Origin: JAGOVB01 sp964577365
GTDB taxonomy: Bacteria; Patescibacteriota; Minisyncoccia; Phycocordibacterales; PALSA-1337
Assembly (NCBI GenBank): GCA_964577365.1
Contig: CAZNYP010000005.1
Span: 1 to 59,419 of the forward strand
Direction of reading: 5' to 3'
Length of the DNA stretch: 59,419 bases
Shown: in pieces, positions 42,057 through 51,140 of the stretch
Layout: the number at the start of each line of letters is the position of its first letter
How positions within the stretch are numbered: the stretch's first letter is position 1
Program-made: the position numbers and the translations under genes
Notes under the pieces: model-generated
What the model saw: only the letters and a program-made list of their open reading frames with translations
What the model was told of the DNA's origin: nothing
Databases searched by the model: none

Positions 42057-42830
42057 ATGCCCTTGATGTCGTACGAAGAATATTCAAAGATAAGACATAA
42101 AACTCCTTATACTTTTTCAATTAAATCAGGATCAAATTTTTTATACTATTTTGGAGAAAGACACTCGTTTAATCCTGCTGATACTGAGTGGGTTGAACAG
42201 AGGAAGTTCTGGAATGACTTTCTTTGGAAAACCAAAGATACAAAACGAATCGTATTTGTTGAGGGTGGAATACCACCTATAGAGGTGAGTGAAGAACAAT
42301 CAATCATCAAGCACGGTGGAATGGGTCTCGCCACCTATTTAGCTAGACAAGAAGGTATAGAAACGTACTCACCCGAGCCACAAGGAAAATATGAGCGAGA
42401 GGAGTTGGAGAAGGAGTTTTCAAAAGATGAAATCCAGTACTACTATTACGCTCGTGCAGTACACCAGTGGGGCCGCATGCAGAACTCAGAACTAAGTTTT
42501 GAGAAGTATATAAATAGGTACCTAGATCGTGATAAAGAGGAGAGCGGCTGGGCAGGCTTTGATTTTTCTCTTGAGTCGATGAAGAAAATTCACACCAGTT
42601 TGTTTCAAGCGGTATTTGATGAAAACGATACAGATTTTTTCTACAACATTGTGAATCCAGTGGAACAAAAAACAGTTATCAACAAAGTAGCGGCAAAGTC
42701 GAGTGGTATCCGGGACACATACATTGTTGGAGAGATCAAGAAATATATTTTAAATGGATATTCGATCTTCGCTCAGTACGGGTGTAGTCACGTGGTGATG
42801 CAGGAGCCCTTATTGAGAGAGGTTATCTGA
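42057..42830 (+). CDS. Conserved-looking protein, 257 aa, unknown
   Basis: A soluble, acidic protein. The N-terminal region has FGERHSFNPADTEW followed by RIVFVEGGIPP and GGMGLATYLARQEGIETYSPEP, and the end reads GYSIFAQYGCSHVVMQEP. This pattern (an early GE.H, a VEGG strand, and a late G..H) recalls the TraB/Tiki/ChaN superfamily, but I cannot confirm it. Starts 30 bases behind tRNA-Glu and ends at the bidirectional terminator at 42843. Confidence 0.55.
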   Translation: MPLMSYEEYSKIRHKTPYTFSIKSGSNFLYYFGERHSFNPADTEWVEQRKFWNDFLWKTKDTKRIVFVEGGIPPIEVSEEQSIIKHGGMGLATYLARQEGIETYSPEPQGKYEREELEKEFSKDEIQYYYYARAVHQWGRMQNSELSFEKYINRYLDRDKEESGWAGFDFSLESMKKIHTSLFQAVFDENDTDFFYNIVNPVEQKTVINKVAAKSSGIRDTYIVGEIKKYILNGYSIFAQYGCSHVVMQEPLLREVI

Positions 42831-42842
42831 GTTCAAAAAGAT

Positions 42843-42874
42843 CGCCGGCTCCTCACGAGGAGCCGGCGGTTTTT
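42843..42874. terminator. Bidirectional terminator
   Basis: CGCCGGCTCCTC/GAGGAGCCGGCG hairpin with a 2-base loop and T-runs on both strands. Confidence 0.93.
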
Positions 42875-42876
42875 GA

Positions 42877-43374
42877 TCAGAGTTTTCGTACAACACGCGC
42901 GGTGAAGTCGACGAGGAGAACATCTCCGTGTGCAACCTCGATCGGTGCAGGACGCGAGACGCAGTAAAAGGTGCGGTACCACTCACGGTAAGCGAGTTTT
43001 ACGTGCGGCGCATGCGTCATGAAGATGTACAGTCCGACACCTTTTTCGGTGGGCAGTAGGAGCTCGATCGCGCGAGGGTTTAGCCCGCGACCTGCCTTTA
43101 AGAGCAGACTGACTTGTACCGTCACGCCAAAACTATCGGCGATACGTCGTGCCACCTGTTCCACTTCGGGAACAGGTGAGGAGAAAACAAAGACTGGTTT
43201 GATGCTGCGGTATCGTGCGATCGCCGCATTCATCTTTTCCTCCTGCTCTGCGGTCCGCGGAGCGCGGATGACGAGGACGGTTTTGTCCGGTGTGTTGACT
43301 GGGGTGGGTGGTCGGCAGTTCGGGCAATACTTTCGATTGCGCCAATGCCAACCCATGCAGTGGTAACAGCTCAT
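42877..43374 (-). CDS. Zinc-ribbon plus degenerate histidine-phosphatase-fold protein
   Basis: 165 residues. An N-terminal zinc ribbon (CYHC and CPNC) is followed by TVLVIRAPRTAEQ (family: LVRHG.T), PVFVFSSPVPEVEQVARRIA (family: SSP..R..QTA), IFMTHAPHVKLA (family: VTHG) and a final GDVLLVDF strand. The RHG histidine is replaced by Ala-Pro. GC-rich, single-gene unit. It resembles the protein at 33946 in fold, not in close sequence. A regulatory or binding role is possible. Confidence 0.5.
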   Translation of the reverse strand: MSCYHCMGWHWRNRKYCPNCRPPTPVNTPDKTVLVIRAPRTAEQEEKMNAAIARYRSIKPVFVFSSPVPEVEQVARRIADSFGVTVQVSLLLKAGRGLNPRAIELLLPTEKGVGLYIFMTHAPHVKLAYREWYRTFYCVSRPAPIEVAHGDVLLVDFTARVVRKL

Positions 43375-43415
43375 TCTGTCTATATATGAGCACAAATAGC
43401 GTTATATATCAATGA

Positions 43416-45164
43416 TTATACCTGCGACTGTTTGTCCCAGAACTCGCGGAAGCGTGCGTCTTTTGCATGGAGCTCGTCAAAGGTACCTTGCTCGATGATA
43501 GTACCATTTTCAATCACGATGATACGATCCATTTCTTTTATAGTTGAAAGTCGGTGCGCGATGACGATAGCGGTGATCCCTTTGAAGAATTGATGCAGTG
43601 AATCCTGGATCTTTCCCTCGGATTCGACGTCGAGATGAGAGGTCGCTTCGTCGAGTAGTAGGATCTGTGGGTCTTTAAATATCGCACGCGCAATGCCCAC
43701 ACGCTGACGCTCACCACCTGAGAGTTTGACCCCTTTTTCTCCGATCAGTGTGTCGACGCCCTGAGGGAGCTTGTGGAGGAAGTCCTGCACGTGAGAGGTC
43801 TCAATAGCGCGTGCGAACAATTCTGTATCATGTTCTGCAGATAGATTTGAAATGATGATATTTTTCTTGAGAGACATGTTGAATACTTCGGTTTCCTGCA
43901 GCACTGCAGTAGTGTGTTTGAGGTAGTCAGACTTTTTTATAGATTTCACAGGAGTCTCATCGATGTATACATCACCAATAGTTGCTTCATATTCTTTTAA
44001 GAGTATTTTGAACAGAGTACTTTTTCCTGATCCAGAGAGTCCGACGATGCCCACTTTTTCTCCTTTCTTGATAGAGAAATCTATATTTGATAGCGCATTA
44101 CTTCCGCCATACGAGAATGAGACATCTTTTACATGGAGCGACTTCCAGTCAGCAGGGAATGATACTTTGTGTTTTTCGTCGTCAATGGTGATCGGCGTCT
44201 TGAAAAATTCGAGCAGACGATTTGCATCGTTGCGAGCGATCGCCAGATCCTGCGAAACATTTGTAAGCTCAGTGATAGAGCTAGTGATATTTCCCATATA
44301 GTTTACAAACAATACAAAGAAACCGAGCTCGTAGTGTCCGTTGAAGATGCCATATACCACAAAAATATATAGTGAAATACGACCCATGTTCTCGGCACTT
44401 GCTCTAACAAGAATTTGAAAGTGATACCAGGTGATGCTCGTATGAACTTTTTCAAGAAGTATTTTTGTTAGGCCGTATGTCTCTCCCAAAAGACCCCCGC
44501 GCATGTCGAGCACCTTTATACTTCGTATGTTTGCAACAAATTCATGAATAATACCCCCGTACTGTTCTTCAGCAATATTTTTTGCTTGGTTTGCTGTGAC
44601 GTACTTCTTTTTGAAATAGGTAGATGCGATGAAATATATAGATAGGTATATCACCACGAAGAGAGATAGAATCTTGTCAAAACGGGATATGATAAAAATG
44701 ACTCCAAAAAAACCGACAAATATTTCGATGAGATGAATGATCCACGCGCGATTCGCAGTTCGGATAGCGCTTGCGCCACGTGTGATTCTTTTCGTCTTGT
44801 TTCCTGTGTTTTCACGTTCATGCCACGAGATGTCGATTTTTGAAATGTATTCTACCGCCTGGTTCTCGACATCAAGACCGATTTTTTCATTGACGTCGAA
44901 GAAAATCATCTTTGCCCAGTAAATCAAGAGGTAGCGTGTCTGAGAAATGACACCCCATATGATGAGTACCATCAGGATATCCTGCAGTGTTCCTGGTTCG
45001 TGTATCTTTATCAAAAGAACGACGATCTGTGAAATCGCATATGCGCTGTATAAAAGAAGGACAGCACCTACTGCACGTATTATTGACGCAAAAAACAATC
45101 TGAAACCGAATCCCTTGTAAAATCTCTTATAAAAATTGAACAATTCAAAAAATGAATATTCCAT
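43416..45164 (-). CDS. ABC exporter (MsbA/multidrug type)
   Basis: 582 residues: six-helix transmembrane domain (residues 1-320) fused to a nucleotide-binding domain with Walker A GLSGSGKST, signature LSGGERQRVGIARAI and Walker B ILLLDEATSHLD. It exports lipids, peptides or drugs; works as a homodimer. TACTAT lies 6 bases before the ATG with TTGTGT 17 bases further up. The 45165-45244 gap contains TTTGACA/TGTCAAA inverted arms. Confidence 0.93.
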   Translation of the reverse strand: MEYSFFELFNFYKRFYKGFGFRLFFASIIRAVGAVLLLYSAYAISQIVVLLIKIHEPGTLQDILMVLIIWGVISQTRYLLIYWAKMIFFDVNEKIGLDVENQAVEYISKIDISWHERENTGNKTKRITRGASAIRTANRAWIIHLIEIFVGFFGVIFIISRFDKILSLFVVIYLSIYFIASTYFKKKYVTANQAKNIAEEQYGGIIHEFVANIRSIKVLDMRGGLLGETYGLTKILLEKVHTSITWYHFQILVRASAENMGRISLYIFVVYGIFNGHYELGFFVLFVNYMGNITSSITELTNVSQDLAIARNDANRLLEFFKTPITIDDEKHKVSFPADWKSLHVKDVSFSYGGSNALSNIDFSIKKGEKVGIVGLSGSGKSTLFKILLKEYEATIGDVYIDETPVKSIKKSDYLKHTTAVLQETEVFNMSLKKNIIISNLSAEHDTELFARAIETSHVQDFLHKLPQGVDTLIGEKGVKLSGGERQRVGIARAIFKDPQILLLDEATSHLDVESEGKIQDSLHQFFKGITAIVIAHRLSTIKEMDRIIVIENGTIIEQGTFDELHAKDARFREFWDKQSQV

Positions 45165-45244
45165 ACCATCATAGTAGGGTATATATCATTTTGACACAAG
45201 ACTAGTAATAATTTGTCAAATTTGCTATAATATCAGTATAAAGG

Positions 45245-46138
45245 TTAGGCCTTGAGATATAGATAAATATCCTCGAGCGCCTTTACCGCATCTCCCGCAG
45301 CGATATTGTTTTGATGATAGAGTCCATCAGTACAGTCTCCAGCAGCCCACACACCCTCGAGACTTGCACGTTGTGTACGCGGATCGACGATGATGTTTCC
45401 ATTCGCATTTGTCTGTACCAAATCTTTTGCAAAATAGGTGGTAGGAACAGAGCCGATCTCGACGAAAATAGCAGCAACAGGGAGGAGAGTGTCGTTGTAT
45501 CGTATACCAGTTACAAATTTGTCTCCTACGACTTCCTGAATGTTTGCGTTTTTTATTATTTTAAAATGAGGATTTTGAGACACCTTTTCGATAGTCACAG
45601 GATCAGCACGAAAACCGTCACTACGATTTAAAAGAGTGACCGATTTACAATACGCGAGGAGCTGCGCAGCACTCTCAAACCCAGCGTTTCCACCACCCAC
45701 AACGACTACATCAGCCCCAGAAAAAAGAGGACCATCACACGAAGCACAGTAGGTGAGACCCTTGTGTTCAAAGACGTCAGCTCCTTTTACTTCGAGCTTT
45801 TTGCGCATGCTACCGGTCGTGATGAGGACTGTTTTGGCCTCGTATTCGGATTTGTTTGTTTTTATTTTAAATCCAGCCGAAATCTTTTCACATATCTCCC
45901 CAACTTTTATGTCGACTGCATCTCTCGCATAGGCACGGAGATGTTCCTCGAGGCTTTTTGAAAAATCTTTTCCAGCGATCTTTACTGTACCGATCCAGTT
46001 CTCGATGCCTTCGGATACTACACTCTGACTCTCCCAGTCCTTGGTGATGAATAGTGTCTTTAGTCCTTTGCGTGCAGCATAGACGCCAGCGGCTACGCCA
46101 GCTGGACCGCCACCTACTATCGCGAGGTCATATATCAT
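45245..46138 (-). CDS. trxB: Thioredoxin reductase-like flavoprotein
   Basis: 297 residues. FAD motif GGGPAGVAAGVYAARKG, redox pair CASC (the usual form is CATC) near residue 132, NAD(P)H motif GGGNAGFESA and C-terminal AAGDCTD. It reduces thioredoxin or a related protein. It is the last gene of the rpsU-ybeY-ftsA-ftsZ operon, 4 bases behind ftsZ. Confidence 0.92.
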   Translation of the reverse strand: MIYDLAIVGGGPAGVAAGVYAARKGLKTLFITKDWESQSVVSEGIENWIGTVKIAGKDFSKSLEEHLRAYARDAVDIKVGEICEKISAGFKIKTNKSEYEAKTVLITTGSMRKKLEVKGADVFEHKGLTYCASCDGPLFSGADVVVVGGGNAGFESAAQLLAYCKSVTLLNRSDGFRADPVTIEKVSQNPHFKIIKNANIQEVVGDKFVTGIRYNDTLLPVAAIFVEIGSVPTTYFAKDLVQTNANGNIIVDPRTQRASLEGVWAAGDCTDGLYHQNNIAAGDAVKALEDIYLYLKA

Positions 46139-46142
46139 GTAT

Positions 46143-47315
46143 CTATTTTAGCTTACTTCTGCGCAAAAAGGCAGGGACTGCACCCCAGTCATCGTCATCC
46201 TCTACTTCTTTCTTTGGAGCCGGGCGGTCTTCTTCGAGTTTTGCGACTGGTGCTGGGGCTGGTGATGAGAGTGGTGAGTGAAATATTTTCTTCTTTTCAG
46301 GCATGATAGGCGTCTCGACTGTTTGGAACATTGATTTTGCTTGTGGAGCAGCCTGTTGGTTTTCTGGGAAGCCTGCGGCGATGACGGTGATCTTGATCTC
46401 GTTTTTCTTTAGCTTGTCATCACGAATAGTACCGAATATGACTTTTGCCTGTGGATCGATAGACTCGGTGATGACCTTTGCTGCATCCTGGATCTCGAAC
46501 ATAGTGAGGTCCTCGCCACCTGCAATAGAAAATAGTACGCCCTTTGCACCATGGATAGAGAGGTCGAGAAGAGGGGAATTGATCGCTTGTTTTGCGGCTT
46601 CGATCGCGCGGTTTTCGCCTGATGCAGAACCGATACCCATAAGCGCTGAACCAGCATTTTCCATGACAGCACGAATGTCGGCAAAGTCGATGTTGATGAT
46701 ACCTGGAGTGGTGATGAGGTCAGAGATACCCTCGACTGCCTGGCGGAGGATCTCGTCACACATCGCAAATGCATTTTTCATCGTGGTGCTCTTGTCGATG
46801 ATCGAGAGGAGGCGATCGTTCGGGATGACGATGATCGCATCCACTTCTTTGCGGAGTTCGTCGAGTGCAGCATCAGCGATCTTTGAACGCTGGAGACCTT
46901 CGAATGCAAATGGCTTTGTAACGACGGCAACAGTGAGAGCTCCTAACTCTTTTGCAATACGTGCGACGAGTGGACTCACGCCACTACCTGTTCCACCTCC
47001 GACTCCACAGGTGACAAAGACCATGTCGGCGCCCTTTATCGCTTCCTGGATCTCTTCACGAGTTTCTTCGGCTGCACGACGACCGATCTCTGGATTCATG
47101 CCAGTACCAAGACCGCGGGTGAGATTTTTCCCGATGTGAATTTTCTTTTTTGCGAGCGAACGATGCAAGTCCTGTGCATCAGTGTTGATCGTGATGAAAT
47201 CAACCCCCTTTACTTTTGAGTTGACCATGTGGTTCGTAGCGTTCTTTCCAGAACCTCCGACTCCGATCACTTTTATTCGCGCGAATGCTTCTATATCTGG
47301 GGTAATGTTGGGCAT
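46143..47315 (-). CDS. ftsZ: Cell division GTPase FtsZ
   Basis: 390 residues. GTP-binding GGGTGSG near residue 108, T7-loop region (NIDFADIRAVM) near 210, a Pro-rich linker and a C-terminal conserved peptide (WGAVPAFLRRSK) that binds FtsA. It forms the Z-ring. 43 bases behind ftsA, 4 bases before trxB. Confidence 0.97.
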   Translation of the reverse strand: MPNITPDIEAFARIKVIGVGGSGKNATNHMVNSKVKGVDFITINTDAQDLHRSLAKKKIHIGKNLTRGLGTGMNPEIGRRAAEETREEIQEAIKGADMVFVTCGVGGGTGSGVSPLVARIAKELGALTVAVVTKPFAFEGLQRSKIADAALDELRKEVDAIIVIPNDRLLSIIDKSTTMKNAFAMCDEILRQAVEGISDLITTPGIINIDFADIRAVMENAGSALMGIGSASGENRAIEAAKQAINSPLLDLSIHGAKGVLFSIAGGEDLTMFEIQDAAKVITESIDPQAKVIFGTIRDDKLKKNEIKITVIAAGFPENQQAAPQAKSMFQTVETPIMPEKKKIFHSPLSSPAPAPVAKLEEDRPAPKKEVEDDDDWGAVPAFLRRSKLK

Positions 47316-47358
47316 GTGTTTCAGTAGTTAATACCCCCATCATAACAGATAGGGTATA

Positions 47359-48546
47359 TTAAGGCAAAAACTGTTTGAATAGAGCGATTATGGCGTTTCT
47401 GGTTCGTTTTAGAGCCACCATTCCGTTGTGGAGATTTGGTCCTTCATCAGCATTTATACCGAGAATACAGAGGCCATAGGCGACTGCCCAGGTCGAATCT
47501 TTAAAGGCGTCTTTTTCGTTTGCTTGTGAGTGTATAGTTCCGATGCGTGCAGGGAGGCGTAGGGCTGCTTTTGCAAAATCGTCTACTGTACCGAGGCCAG
47601 ATCCACCACCAGTGATGATGATGCCGGCGGGGAGGAGTCCGCTGCGACCGATTTTTTTCAAATGAGCCTCAATGAGTTCAAATATATCGGTGAGTCGGGC
47701 ATATATGATATCCTCTAGTTTTTTACGAGGAATAGCAGTACCAGTGATTGCTCCTATTTTTATTTGTTCCGCTTCTTCGAGTGGGACTTTGAGGCCAAGT
47801 GCGATGTCGTTTGTGATATCAGTAGAACCGATCGGAAATACTTCGAGTGAGATCGGCATATTGTTCTCAAATACAGCGATCGAGACGGTCTCGGCACCGA
47901 TATTTGCAAGGACACAGCCAGCGATCTTTTGGGTTTTTGAAAGGGTAACGAGTGATGCAGCGATAGGGCTCGCCATGACGTCCTGGACCTCGATACCGGC
48001 GCTCTCGATCGAGTGGAGGATGTCGTTTACATGATGCTCGAGACAGGTCACGTAGAGCATTTTGACCTCGAGACGATTTGCCTTCATCCCTTCTGGTTTT
48101 CCGAGTACTGGTTTTCCATCGACTTTGTAGTGGAGTGGGACCTGATGAATAATCTTTTTATTTAAAATAGCATTTGCTGGGATGTCTTTTTCGCACTGTG
48201 CGTGGAGCTTTTGGATATCAAGCGGTGTGATCTCGAGATCGGCACGAGTGATGATGGTCGCACAGGTAGAGGTGATGGTACCGAGGCCGATACCACCGAC
48301 TGAAACGAATGCTCTTTTTATACGGACCTTTGCGGCGCGCTCAGCATTTTTGACTGCGACGTGGACACTGCGAGCGACGTCCTCGGGATGGATCACATAG
48401 CCGTGGCGGATCCCTCGTGTCTCTGAAGTACCTGTACCCAAGACGCGCGGAAAACCTTTCTCATTTAGTTCATGAGTAGAAGCGATCACAACCTTTACTT
48501 GGTATGTGCCGATATCAATACCTGTGACAATGGAACGTGGTGACAT
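47359..48546 (-). CDS. ftsA: Cell division protein FtsA
   Basis: 395 residues, actin-like: GIDIGTYQVKVV at the N-terminus, 1C domain in place of the usual 1B, LANIGAETVSIAVFE and GGGSGLGTVDDF nucleotide motifs, and a short basic C-terminal amphipathic tail (IALFKQFL) for the membrane. It tethers FtsZ. 5 bases behind ybeY. Confidence 0.94.
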   Translation of the reverse strand: MSPRSIVTGIDIGTYQVKVVIASTHELNEKGFPRVLGTGTSETRGIRHGYVIHPEDVARSVHVAVKNAERAAKVRIKRAFVSVGGIGLGTITSTCATIITRADLEITPLDIQKLHAQCEKDIPANAILNKKIIHQVPLHYKVDGKPVLGKPEGMKANRLEVKMLYVTCLEHHVNDILHSIESAGIEVQDVMASPIAASLVTLSKTQKIAGCVLANIGAETVSIAVFENNMPISLEVFPIGSTDITNDIALGLKVPLEEAEQIKIGAITGTAIPRKKLEDIIYARLTDIFELIEAHLKKIGRSGLLPAGIIITGGGSGLGTVDDFAKAALRLPARIGTIHSQANEKDAFKDSTWAVAYGLCILGINADEGPNLHNGMVALKRTRNAIIALFKQFLP

Positions 48547-48551
48547 GAAGT

Positions 48552-48920
48552 CTAGATACGGAAGTATTCACAATACTTCTTTTCTATGTTCTCCATTGTA
48601 CTACCATGATCGTATCCCGCCAAATGAACCAAACCGTGGATAAAGAGGAATGCGAAGAAATTTTCGTAACTTCTATCAAAGTCCGGAGCCATTTTTTCGG
48701 TTTCTTCTGGGTTTATAAAAATCTCACCCTCAGTTTTTGAAAGTGGGAAGCTCAGGATATCGGTGGGAGCGTCGATGTTTCTATACTGCTTGTTGAGTGC
48801 TTGGATTTTCTCGCGAGAAACGATAACAACGGACAAATCGTACTCTTTTCCGAGTACTTTTTCTTTCATTGCCTTAAAATCGTGAGAGGGGATGACCGAG
48901 GGGGTCTCATTAACGACCAT
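48552..48920 (-). CDS. ybeY: Endoribonuclease YbeY
   Basis: 122 residues. The zinc motif reads HGLVHLAGYDH near residue 95, and TDILSFP (family NVLSFP) lies before it. It takes part in 16S 3' end maturation and ribosome quality control. Overlaps rpsU by 11 bases. Confidence 0.93.
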   Translation of the reverse strand: MVVNETPSVIPSHDFKAMKEKVLGKEYDLSVVIVSREKIQALNKQYRNIDAPTDILSFPLSKTEGEIFINPEETEKMAPDFDRSYENFFAFLFIHGLVHLAGYDHGSTMENIEKKYCEYFRI

Positions 48921-49158
48921 ATCGAGAAGTCTTTTCTGTCATCTTGCCGAGCTTTATGAGTTCTGCTACTTCGGCGCGTCGAGCGAGGGTCTTTAGGGTC
49001 TTCTTTTTGACCTTGTATGAAGAGAGTACTCGTGAAGCGTATCGGATACTGCGTACTCGAGGAAGGACTCCAGAGCCCTGGACCTTCTTAGTAAAACGTC
49101 GAAGAACACCGAGGGTGTTCTCGTTTGCATTTCGGGTTACTTCTACATTTGTTGCCAT
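48910..49158 (-). CDS. rpsU: Ribosomal protein bS21
   Basis: 82 residues: VEVTRNANENTLGVLRRFTKKVQGSG is the bS21 pattern (NE....LRRFKR.....G), followed by R-K-rich helix. Longer than E. coli bS21 (71). It is the first gene of the division operon rpsU-ybeY-ftsA-ftsZ-trxB. TAAGAT lies 9 bases before the ATG. Confidence 0.85.
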   Translation of the reverse strand: MATNVEVTRNANENTLGVLRRFTKKVQGSGVLPRVRSIRYASRVLSSYKVKKKTLKTLARRAEVAELIKLGKMTEKTSRYGR

Positions 49159-49200
49159 ATGGGTGCTATCTTAACACATGAATGTCAGAGAAGCAACCGT

Positions 49201-49241
49201 AAAAGAAAACACCGCCTCAAGGCGATGCTCCTTGAAGGCGG
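49201..49241 (-). terminator. Terminator of the 49217-49885 gene
   Basis: CCGCCTTCAAGG/CCTTGAGGCGG hairpin followed on the minus strand by TGTTTTCTTTT. The stop codon of the gene falls inside the hairpin. Confidence 0.85.
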
Positions 49242-49885
49242 CGCTGNNNNNNNNNNCCGAGGACGTGGCCACGATGCAACAGGAATACCGGCGCGCCAAG
49301 GCGGCGCTGGTAGCGGCCGTAAATGAGTGGGATGAGAATGCTGAGGAACGAACACAGCATGTAGCCGTTGTATATGCCATTCGCCCAGGTCAGGTCCTTG
49401 ATAGCGAAGATGTTTGCGATCGCTGCAAAGAGTCCACATGACCATCCGGGAATGTTCTCGCTGAATGGATTCCGGACGATTTTGGCAACAGTGGGGATGA
49501 CGGCAAGTGCGTCTGCAACAACGATGATGATTATGGCCGCGAGGGCGCCGACAAACCACCATCCGACAAGAGCCAGTAGTCCCAGCCCCAGGCAGTACTT
49601 ATCGACCGGGTACCACACCTTTTCACCCCACTTAAAGGATAGAAGAAAGATGGTTCCTGATGTGAAGATGCCGATGAAGGGAAGCCACAGCGTCTCCTTT
49701 TCACCCGATGCCTTGTAGGCAAAGTAGTTGATGATGCTCAGTCCGCACCAGATGAAGTATGAGACGCGGTTCGGCGTCGTCCTCTCCTCAGGTGTTTTCG
49801 GCCAGACAATGCTGCCGACGTATGGAAACATTCCGATGATCATGAATCCCAGAGAGGTCAATCCTGCTATTTCGTGGAAGGTCAA
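49217..49885 (-). CDS. Polytopic membrane protein, gap near its 3' end
   Basis: About seven hydrophobic helices; aromatic and Pro motifs (PYVGSIVWPKTPEERTTPNR, then WCGLSIINYFAY) recall PQ-loop/SWEET or PnuC-type small transporters, but I cannot assign it. TTG 49885 has AGGA five bases upstream. Ten N at 49247-49256 interrupt the last codons. A 12-base repeat (49235-49246 and 49298-49309) flanks the gap; joining its copies gives the natural end LIYGRYQRRLQGASP followed by TGA in the terminator. GC-rich accessory unit. Confidence 0.6.
   Translation of the reverse strand: MTFHEIAGLTSLGFMIIGMFPYVGSIVWPKTPEERTTPNRVSYFIWCGLSIINYFAYKASGEKETLWLPFIGIFTSGTIFLLSFKWGEKVWYPVDKYCLGLGLLALVGWWFVGALAAIIIIVVADALAVIPTVAKIVRNPFSENIPGWSCGLFAAIANIFAIKDLTWANGIYNGYMLCSFLSILIPLIYGRYQRRLGAPVFLLHRGHVLXXXXQRRLQGASP
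49247..49256. other. Assembly gap (10 N)
   Basis: Ten undetermined bases. The true size is unknown; bases 49257-49309 next to it may be an assembly artefact. Confidence 0.95.
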
Positions 49886-49949
49886 GCGAATCCTTTGGTT
49901 GAGTTCTGGTATGACAATATCATACTTTTATATATGTGTAAAGTACTAG

Positions 49950-51140
49950 CTATTTTTCTAGTTTCTTCATGTACGCACCCAACTCAGAAATGAGGATGGT
50001 TTCCTGCGAACGAGTCTCATTGTGACGGACGATGACACTCTTTTCGACTGCCTCCTTTTTACCCATGATCATCGTATAGGGAATATGCATACGTTCTGCC
50101 ATGCTGACCTGAGCGCCGAGCTTGTCCTTTGGGAGAGACTGAAATACAGGGATTTTGGCCTTGCGGAGGATCTCGATCACGGGGAGGGAGAGGAGTTTTG
50201 CTTCGAACCCGAGTTGCACAAAGTATACCCATGGACGCTTTGTTTTCTTTAGTTCTTTCTTGAGCTCGGGACTACGTTTTACGAGGATGGATACACCAAC
50301 CCCTGCGAGCTCTTTTTTGAAGCCGAGCTTTTTTGAGAGACTATCGTAGCGCACGCCGACGGCCAAAGTCTTTTTATTTTGTTTTATTTCAAAAATGGTT
50401 TCAGAACAGTACTTTTTGTTCCCAATCAGGTTGTTGTTTATGTTATATGGAATATCGAGTGTCTCGAGGAATTCGAGCACTTCCTGGAAATGCACGCGGC
50501 TCGCTTCGGTGAGGTGGTGGATCGAACGAGGGGCATTTCCATTTATCTCCATACATTTCTCATTTGTACACGCGAGGAGCTCGAGGGGATCTGATTTAAA
50601 GGCCTGACGGCACTCTGCATGCATATCACCAATGTGTTTTCGGTAGTAGTTGCCCAGTTCGCGGGTAAAACGGGCGATAGAGTCCTTGTCGCCGATACTG
50701 TTTATATCTACCGTGATGTCCTCGAACCCTTCTTCACGGAGCATAGTGCAGGTGGTCTGGATAAGGGTTGCCTCAGCGATGCTTTTGTCATTGCCGAGGA
50801 TTTCGAGATCGGCATAGCGAGGGAACGTCGAAGACTTTTTATTTGGATTTTTGTACGAATCACGGATGTAGAGCATGATCGGGTGTGTCTTGTCGATCAT
50901 TTTTTCCTCCTCATATGTACGGAGGAGCGCTACTTTTTCTTCGACATGGAGGGGGAGGCGACTGTTGTCATCCTCAGCGATATAGTCACCATCGAGCATG
51001 TCTTTGGCACGGTCGAGATCACTCTTTTTTATCTCAATAGTCTTGTGAGCAGAAAACCCATAGTACACCGGTATCTCGCCTATCTTGTCGAGAAAGGTAT
51101 GGTTGATGTAGGCCGGGTCGGAAGTCTTTTTTGTTTTCAT
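49950..51140 (-). CDS. hisS: Divergent histidyl-tRNA synthetase-like protein
   Basis: 396 residues. Middle and C-terminal parts fit class II HisRS (YNINNNLIGNKKYCSETIFEI, then VGVRYDSLSKKLG as the GGRYD motif, and an anticodon-binding domain VYFVQLGFEAK...). The N-terminal catalytic motifs are unusual: the motif 2 region reads HPIMLYIRDSYKNPNKK with no FR.E signature. It may be an active but divergent enzyme or a HisZ-like paralogue. It has a 0-base gap to lepB. Confidence 0.7.
   Translation of the reverse strand: MKTKKTSDPAYINHTFLDKIGEIPVYYGFSAHKTIEIKKSDLDRAKDMLDGDYIAEDDNSRLPLHVEEKVALLRTYEEEKMIDKTHPIMLYIRDSYKNPNKKSSTFPRYADLEILGNDKSIAEATLIQTTCTMLREEGFEDITVDINSIGDKDSIARFTRELGNYYRKHIGDMHAECRQAFKSDPLELLACTNEKCMEINGNAPRSIHHLTEASRVHFQEVLEFLETLDIPYNINNNLIGNKKYCSETIFEIKQNKKTLAVGVRYDSLSKKLGFKKELAGVGVSILVKRSPELKKELKKTKRPWVYFVQLGFEAKLLSLPVIEILRKAKIPVFQSLPKDKLGAQVSMAERMHIPYTMIMGKKEAVEKSVIVRHNETRSQETILISELGAYMKKLEK

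Noticed and set aside
49225..49236. GCGATGCTCCTTGAAGG as a further copy of the cassette site
   Set aside because: Only the short GCGATGCTC is shared, and it lies in the loop of an ordinary terminator.
49178..49441. Plus-strand frame with a coiled-coil-like translation across the gap
   Set aside because: It overlaps the N run, the minus-strand terminator and a membrane-protein gene with a convincing helix pattern and start.
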